From: an uncultured Verrucomicrobiota bacterium
GTDB taxonomy: Bacteria > Verrucomicrobiota > Kiritimatiellia > RFP12 > UBA1067
Reading direction: 5' to 3'
Length of the DNA stretch: 10,078 nt
Assembly (NCBI GenBank): GCA_946631535.1
Contig: CAMPAF010000089.1
Coordinates: forward strand, 1-10,078
This document shows, piece after piece, positions 5,843 through 10,078 of this stretch. Below the pieces are notes generated by a model, which was not told where the DNA came from, made no database searches, and saw only the letters and a list, made by a program, of their open reading frames with translations. The position numbers and the translations under genes were made by a program. How positions within the stretch are numbered: the stretch's first letter is position 1; each line of letters starts with the position of its first letter.

Positions 5843-7294
5843 TTACGCCTTGATCTCCCAACCCTTCCTGTAGGAAGTCTGCAGGTATGCGTTCGCCGCC
5901 ACATCGTTCGTGATGCGCTTGCCGTCCCACTCGAGCTTCTTCAGTCCGGCGCGCGCGGCGACGTTACCGAGTAGCACGGTCCTCGCGAGCGGCGCGGAGT
6001 AGTCGAAGTTGCATCCTGCCGGACGGTTCGGGTTGCGGATGGCGCGCAGCCAGTCCGCCTGGTGCGTGAGACCCTTCTCGCGCGGGATGGTCTTTGGCGG
6101 CTTTGGAAGCTGCTTCATGAGCCCGTTCGGCACGAACTGCAACCCGCCGCCGTGCGGTCCGATGGCCATCACGCCCTTCTCGCCGATGTAGACGGTGCCG
6201 AGGCAGCCGAGGTTCTGCCCGTACTTCTTCTCCAGCTCCTCGATGATCGGCGGCAGGTTCTGGTAGTCGCGCTTGCGGCAGACGCCGATCTTGTCCACGT
6301 GCTCCTTGTCGTACGGGATGCCGTCCTTCACGCCGTCGAACCAGTGGAGCGTCATCGCGTCCATCCCTTTGCGGGCGGGGAACGTCCAGTGGATCGTGTT
6401 GCGCCACGTCCATGAGCCTTCCGCTCCCCACTTGATGTCGGTGGCCTCGACGCTCGTGGGATCCACCTCGCCCAGGCGCAGCGCCCAGAACGCGGGATCG
6501 AGGATGTGCGTGCCCATGTTGCCGATCGCGCCGTTGCCGTAGCCGATCCAGGAGTGCCAGTCGTGCGGATGGAGCCCGTTGTGGTCGGCCGTCGGCGCGT
6601 AGTAGTCGCACACGGGCGCCGGACCGCACCAGGAGTCCCAGTCCATCCCCTTCGGCGGCTCTGCCTTGGGAGGGCGGTACATCATCGCGTTCAGGCGGTC
6701 GTCGAACGCCCACACCTCGCGCACCTGCCCGAGCGCGCCGCTCTGGATGTACTCCACGAGGCGGCGCATGCCCTCCTCGCTGTGGCCGTGGTTGCCAACC
6801 TGCGTCACCACGCCGTACCTCTTCGCGACGGCGTGCATGATGTCCACTTCCGCCACCGTGAGGGCCATCGGCTTCTCCACGTAGACGTGCAGGCCCTTCG
6901 ACATGGCGAGGATCGCAGCCGTGGCGTGGTGGTGGTTGGGCGTGGCGATCGCCACGGCGTCCAGCTCGCCCGCCATCTTCTCGAGCATCTCGCGGTAGTC
7001 GTAGAACGCGCGTATCTTCGTCACGTCCGTCTGCGGCTGGTGCGCCTTCACCACGGCACGCACCTTCTCCCAGCGGCTCGGATCCGGCTCCGCGATGCAG
7101 ACGATCTCCTCCTCGCACATGCCGTTGAGGATGCCGTAGCGCGTGCTCAGGCCCATGCGCCCGCCGCACCCGATGAGGCCCAGCCGTATCTTGCGCCCGG
7201 CGGCGACCGTTCCCGCGAACGCGGGATTGCCTATGTTGAACAGCGGCAGCGCCGAAGCGCCGGCCGCCAGCCGAATAAATGCCCTTCTCTTCAT
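5843..7294 (-). CDS. Tat-exported Gfo/Idh/MocA-family oxidoreductase
   Basis: This is a 483-residue protein. MKRRAFIRLAAGASALPLF followed by AFA (25-27) is a twin-arginine signal (RRAFIR), so the protein is exported folded, presumably with its NAD(P) cofactor. The Rossmann domain begins at IRLGLIGCGGRMG (36-48). IATPNHHHATAAI (116-128) and the hallmark VEKPMA (139-144, with catalytic-type K141) follow, then the family's second alpha/beta domain with GNMGTHILD (258-266), where H263 and D266 are the usual substrate-side residues. The N-terminal tail and the 'NHGHSEEGMRRLVEYI' block (168-183) are typical of the many paralogues in Planctomycetota, Verrucomicrobiota and Bacteroidota. The substrate is likely a sugar or sugar acid, but nothing shows which. 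GH109, a glycosidase branch of the same superfamily that is also Tat-exported, is a possible alternative. It is the first gene of a two-gene unit with the acyltransferase. There is no ribosome site, and a strong promoter ends 9 nt before ATG. Confidence 0.9.
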   Translation of the reverse strand: MKRRAFIRLAAGASALPLFNIGNPAFAGTVAAGRKIRLGLIGCGGRMGLSTRYGILNGMCEEEIVCIAEPDPSRWEKVRAVVKAHQPQTDVTKIRAFYDYREMLEKMAGELDAVAIATPNHHHATAAILAMSKGLHVYVEKPMALTVAEVDIMHAVAKRYGVVTQVGNHGHSEEGMRRLVEYIQSGALGQVREVWAFDDRLNAMMYRPPKAEPPKGMDWDSWCGPAPVCDYYAPTADHNGLHPHDWHSWIGYGNGAIGNMGTHILDPAFWALRLGEVDPTSVEATDIKWGAEGSWTWRNTIHWTFPARKGMDAMTLHWFDGVKDGIPYDKEHVDKIGVCRKRDYQNLPPIIEELEKKYGQNLGCLGTVYIGEKGVMAIGPHGGGLQFVPNGLMKQLPKPPKTIPREKGLTHQADWLRAIRNPNRPAGCNFDYSAPLARTVLLGNVAARAGLKKLEWDGKRITNDVAANAYLQTSYRKGWEIKA

Positions 7295-7303
7295 GACGCG
7301 GGC

Positions 7304-7332
7304 ATTATATATCCTCTCGCGTCCGCCGTCAA
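7304..7332 (-). promoter_or_regulatory. Near-consensus sigma70-type promoter of the oxidoreductase-acyltransferase unit
   Basis: Minus strand: TTGACG at 7332-7327 (five of six), a spacer of exactly 17 bases, and TATAAT at 7309-7304 (six of six). The TGA inside TTGACG is the stop codon of the GH92 gene, so promoter and coding end overlap. The predicted start site is about 7297, leaving a leader of only about 3 nt before the ATG at 7294. The promoter separates this unit from permease-GH92 transcription. Confidence 0.8.
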
Positions 7333-9524
7333 TCTCCACGTCCGCACCTGTCGGACATCTCGAACGCGAGTTCGCCGCCCTTGCGCAAGTCGGCGGACTT
7401 GACGAAGTTGCAGTCCACCGCCCGGCCGGCGAACGTGATGCGCCTCGCGTAGCGGCGCGCAGCCGAGACCCCCGGCGCGGAGACGACGAGCGTCGCGCCG
7501 CCCGGCATGCGCACGACCGTCCTCTCGAAAAGCGGCGAGCCGAGAGCGTACTCGCCCGACGCCGGACACACCGGATACATCCCGAGCGCGCTCCAGACGA
7601 ACCACGCGGAAGTCTGCCCGTTGTCCTCGTCGCCGCAGTAGCCGTCCGGCGACGGCCTGTAGAGACGGTCCATTGCCTCGCGCGCCCAGTACTGCGCCTT
7701 CCACGGCTCGTCGGTCCAGTCGTAGAGGTAGATCATGTGCTGGATGGGCTGGTTGCCGTGCGCGTACTGGCCGAAGTCCGCCACCTGCATCTCGCGCATC
7801 TCGTGTATGACCCTGCCGCCGTAGCCGCGGAACACGGGCGGCAGGACGAACACCTCGTCCAGCTTCTTCGCGAGAACCGCCTTGCCGCCCATCGCCTCGG
7901 CGAGCCCGCCAACGTCGTGGAACACGCTCCAGGTGTAGTGCCAGCTGCACCCCTCGATGAAATCCGCGCCCCACTCGAACTGGTCGAAGTTCGCGTCGAA
8001 CGCGCCGTCCGAGGCCCGCCCGCACATCATCCCGCGCGACGGGTCGAAGACGTTCCGCCAGTTCCCGCTCCGCCGCAGGTAGACGTCCGTCTCGTCCTTC
8101 GGGCGCCCCAGCGCCACGCCGAGCCGCCAGATGCACCAGTCGTCGTAGGCGTACTCGAGCGTACGCGCTGCGGAATACCTGATCTTCACGTCGCGCGGCA
8201 CGTACCCGAGGCGGTTGTACAGCTCCCACCCGTCGCGTCCGCACGACTTGTTCCCCTCCTTCACGGCGTTCGCGCCGTGCAGCAGCGCACGGTAGAGCTC
8301 CTCGGCCGTCTCGCGGGAGGCGACGCCCGGCGTCAGGCAGGCGTCCGCCACCACGCTCGCCGAGTTGTTGCCGATCATGCAGTTGACGATGCCCGGCGCC
8401 GACCATTCCGGCAGCCAGCCGCACTCCAGCCAGCAGTTGCGGAGGCCCTCCGTCATCTTCGCGTTCACGTCGGGATATGCGAAGTTGAGGAGCGGGAAGA
8501 GCGCCCTGAACGTGTCCCAGAAACCCGTCCCTGCGTAGTAGACGCCCTTCTCGACGCGCCCGGTCTCGGGGTTCCTGTGGACGGTCTCGCCGTCCGCGCC
8601 GCATTCGTGCAGCGCGAGCGGGAAGAGCTGCGTGCGGTAGAGGCACGTGTAGAACTTGCGCATGTCGTCGAGCGCACCCTCCACGCCGATGCGCCCGAGC
8701 CGCTCGTTCCATGCCGCGCGACCTTCCTCGACGATGCGCCCGAAGTCGCCGTCGCCAAGCTCGCCGAGGTTCCGCTCCGCCTGCTCGAATGAGATGTAGC
8801 TCGACGCGATCCTCACGGTGACCGTCTCGCCGCGCCTGGTGGGCGCGAACTTGATCCTGGCGATGGACGGCCCCTCGCCGCCGGCCACGGCGAAGTCGCG
8901 GTCGAACTCAAGAACGAACCTGTTCGCGAACCCCTGCGGCAGACGTCCCATGCGGAAGAAGGCGCTCTCGCCCCTGATGCGGCGCGACGCCGCGTCCACC
9001 TCCACGCGGCCGTCCTTGCCGAAGGCGTCCACCACGAGATACGGCGTGTCCGTCGTGGGATAGACGACGCGCGCTATGGCGGCGCGCTCCGTGGCCGCCA
9101 GCTCCACGGTCGTGTCGTCATCGGCGAGGTATATCTTGAGGCGCTGAGGCTCGAACGTCTCCGCCTTGTGCGTGAACCACGAAGCGCGCTGCTCCTCGCC
9201 GACGGCGTCGCGCGTGAGCGGCATGAAGCTCCATGCGCCGTGGTCGTTGATCCACGGGCTGGGCGAGTGCGTCTGGCGGATGCCGCGGATCGTGCGGTCG
9301 CGGTAGCCGTATATCCAGCCGCTGCCGTTCTTGCCGGTCTGGAGCGTCCAGAGGTGCATCCCGTTCGGACGTCCCACCGCCGGATACGTGTTGCCCGTAG
9401 AGAACTCGAACGTGCTGTCGGAACCCATGAGCGGCAGCACGTGCCGCGTCAGGTCCGCGTCCGCCCCAAAGACGGCGGCTCTCCATACGGCCGCGACCGC
9501 GGCGGCAATCAGGAGTCTTTCCAT
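7329..9524 (-). CDS. Secreted glycoside hydrolase family 92 (exo-alpha-mannosidase type)
   Basis: This 731-residue protein belongs to GH92, a calcium-dependent inverting exo-alpha-mannosidase family. The N-terminus (MERLLIAAAVAAVWRAAVFGADA) is a plausible but not perfect Sec signal, with an arginine at 15. The N-terminal beta-sandwich spans roughly 25-270 (GSDSTFEFSTGNTYPAVGRP, 34-53). The (alpha/alpha)6 domain follows, with GFWDTFR (334-340), FIEGCSWHYTW (522-532; E524 is the expected general acid), HGNQPIQHMIYLYD (589-602) and GYCGDEDNGQTSAWFVW (628-644; the acidic pair is the expected base and calcium region), then YPVCPASGEYALGSPLF (650-666). Every major family block is present and the length is normal, so it should be active. 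Linkage preference is unclear: the loop after HGN reads QPIQH, whereas the alpha-1,2 enzymes I recall have EPSHH. It follows the permease by 16 nt with a GAGGTG ribosome site (9535-9530) five bases before ATG. Confidence 0.92.
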   Translation of the reverse strand: MERLLIAAAVAAVWRAAVFGADADLTRHVLPLMGSDSTFEFSTGNTYPAVGRPNGMHLWTLQTGKNGSGWIYGYRDRTIRGIRQTHSPSPWINDHGAWSFMPLTRDAVGEEQRASWFTHKAETFEPQRLKIYLADDDTTVELAATERAAIARVVYPTTDTPYLVVDAFGKDGRVEVDAASRRIRGESAFFRMGRLPQGFANRFVLEFDRDFAVAGGEGPSIARIKFAPTRRGETVTVRIASSYISFEQAERNLGELGDGDFGRIVEEGRAAWNERLGRIGVEGALDDMRKFYTCLYRTQLFPLALHECGADGETVHRNPETGRVEKGVYYAGTGFWDTFRALFPLLNFAYPDVNAKMTEGLRNCWLECGWLPEWSAPGIVNCMIGNNSASVVADACLTPGVASRETAEELYRALLHGANAVKEGNKSCGRDGWELYNRLGYVPRDVKIRYSAARTLEYAYDDWCIWRLGVALGRPKDETDVYLRRSGNWRNVFDPSRGMMCGRASDGAFDANFDQFEWGADFIEGCSWHYTWSVFHDVGGLAEAMGGKAVLAKKLDEVFVLPPVFRGYGGRVIHEMREMQVADFGQYAHGNQPIQHMIYLYDWTDEPWKAQYWAREAMDRLYRPSPDGYCGDEDNGQTSAWFVWSALGMYPVCPASGEYALGSPLFERTVVRMPGGATLVVSAPGVSAARRYARRITFAGRAVDCNFVKSADLRKGGELAFEMSDRCGRGD

Positions 9525-9529
9525 GTCTT

Positions 9530-9535
9530 CACCTC
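9530..9535 (-). promoter_or_regulatory. Ribosome binding site of the GH92 gene
   Basis: The 16-base gap after the permease stop reads TCAACGAGGTGAAGAC on the minus strand. GAGGTG ends five bases before the ATG at 9524 and decides the start, since the frame stays open upstream inside the permease gene. Confidence 0.7.
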
Positions 9536-9540
9536 GTTGA

Positions 9541-10078
9541 TCAGTTGTGGGAAAGCGCCTCGACCGGGTTCTTCGACGCGGCGAGGAACGCGGGCACGAG
9601 AGAGGCCAGGAGTCCGAACACGAACACGATCGCCACCACCCACACCACGTCCGCGGTGACGAGGCGGTAGGGGATCGAGTCGAGCCCGTACACCGACTTC
9701 GGGAAGACCTCGATCCCGAAGCGCGCAAGCATCTCCACCAGGTTCTGCAGGTTCCTCAGCACCGCGAACGCCGCCGCGAGCCCCAGCACGACGCCCACCG
9801 TGCACTGCACGAGGCCGTGCACGACGAACGCGCCCATTATCTTGCCCTTCGGGAACCCCAGCGCCTTCAGGAGCCCGATCTCGGACGTCTTCTGCACCGT
9901 AAGGACGAGCAGCGTGTTCATCACGCAGAAGAGCGCCACCACCGTGATCAGCATCAGGAGAAGCGCCGTCATGTTCTTCTCCACGGCGAGCGCGTTGAAT
10001 ATCTCGCGGTCGGCCTCCTGCCACGTCACGAGACGGCAGTCCTGCGCCGCCGCCGACACCTGCCCGCACACGGCGGGG
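9541..10078 (-). CDS. LolC/LolE-type lipoprotein-releasing permease, C-terminal part
   Basis: The frame enters from the window edge and ends at 9541, showing the last 178 residues. The family forms the inner-membrane part of the LolCDE ABC complex, which hands lipoproteins to LolA. Seen here are the pre-membrane block TWQEADREIFNALAVEKNM, which matches the Lol 'tW.e.n..if.AL..E' signature, then a membrane segment (LLLMLITVVALFCVMNTLLV), the conserved cytoplasmic FtsX loop VQKTSEIGLLKALGFPKGKI, a second segment (VVHGLVQCTVGVVLGLAAAF), the periplasmic turn VYGLDSIPYRL and a last segment (VVWVVAIVFVFGLLASLVPA), followed by AASKNPVEALSHN. The 'SEIGLLKALG' and 'P.fLAa..nPvEAL' blocks separate it from generic MacB permeases only moderately. 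LolD is not directly downstream, where GH92 follows instead. Whether it is LolC, LolE or a fused form depends on sequence outside the window. Confidence 0.87.
   Translation of the reverse strand, partial: PAVCGQVSAAAQDCRLVTWQEADREIFNALAVEKNMTALLLMLITVVALFCVMNTLLVLTVQKTSEIGLLKALGFPKGKIMGAFVVHGLVQCTVGVVLGLAAAFAVLRNLQNLVEMLARFGIEVFPKSVYGLDSIPYRLVTADVVWVVAIVFVFGLLASLVPAFLAASKNPVEALSHN

Noticed and set aside
7143..8792. 549-residue plus-strand frame opposite the oxidoreductase start and GH92
   Set aside because: It is antisense to two strongly supported genes and lacks any motif; Arg/Val/Ala-rich composition fits a shadow.

Overview
The window is GC-rich bacterial chromosome that looks ordinary: seven protein genes, packed closely, with no RNA gene, mobile element, CRISPR array or long empty stretch. 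The host has an outer membrane, because there is an LpxL/HtrB-type lipid A acyltransferase and a LolC/LolE-type lipoprotein permease. A twin-arginine-exported Gfo/Idh/MocA oxidoreductase, a secreted GH92 mannosidase, a secreted parallel beta-helix protein and a secreted beta-propeller together suggest a glycan-degrading member of the PVC group (Kiritimatiellota, Lentisphaerota or Verrucomicrobiota). That placement is inferred from gene style, not from a marker gene.

Layout, left to right. (1) 1-550, minus: N-terminal part of an exported beta-propeller-like protein, cut by the window edge. (2) 636-2785, minus: an ilvE-alr operon (branched-chain aminotransferase, then alanine racemase) with a good sigma70-type promoter. 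(3) 2891-4852, plus: an exported right-handed parallel beta-helix protein with a C-terminal beta-rich part, divergent from ilvE and convergent with the next unit, the two stop codons being 2 nt apart. (4) 4855-7294, minus: a Tat-exported oxidoreductase followed after 4 nt by the acyltransferase, driven by a near-consensus promoter whose -35 box covers the stop codon of the gene upstream. (5) 7329-10078, minus: the C-terminal part of a LolC/LolE-type permease followed after 16 nt by the GH92 gene.

Functionally the window mixes cell-envelope building (alanine racemase for D-Ala, lipid A acylation, lipoprotein release), branched-chain amino acid metabolism and extracytoplasmic carbohydrate handling (GH92, beta-helix protein, perhaps the oxidoreductase). 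The beta-helix and beta-propeller proteins have no assignable substrate.

The most interesting signal is in the start regions. The three genes whose own promoter sits right next to the start codon (beta-propeller, beta-helix, oxidoreductase) show no Shine-Dalgarno sequence and have a TATAAT-like hexamer only 6, 6 and 9 nt before ATG, which predicts leaderless or nearly leaderless mRNAs. The other four starts that can be seen carry purine-rich ribosome sites. I found no convincing new multi-gene system. The many long open frames antisense to these genes are what GC-rich codon usage produces.
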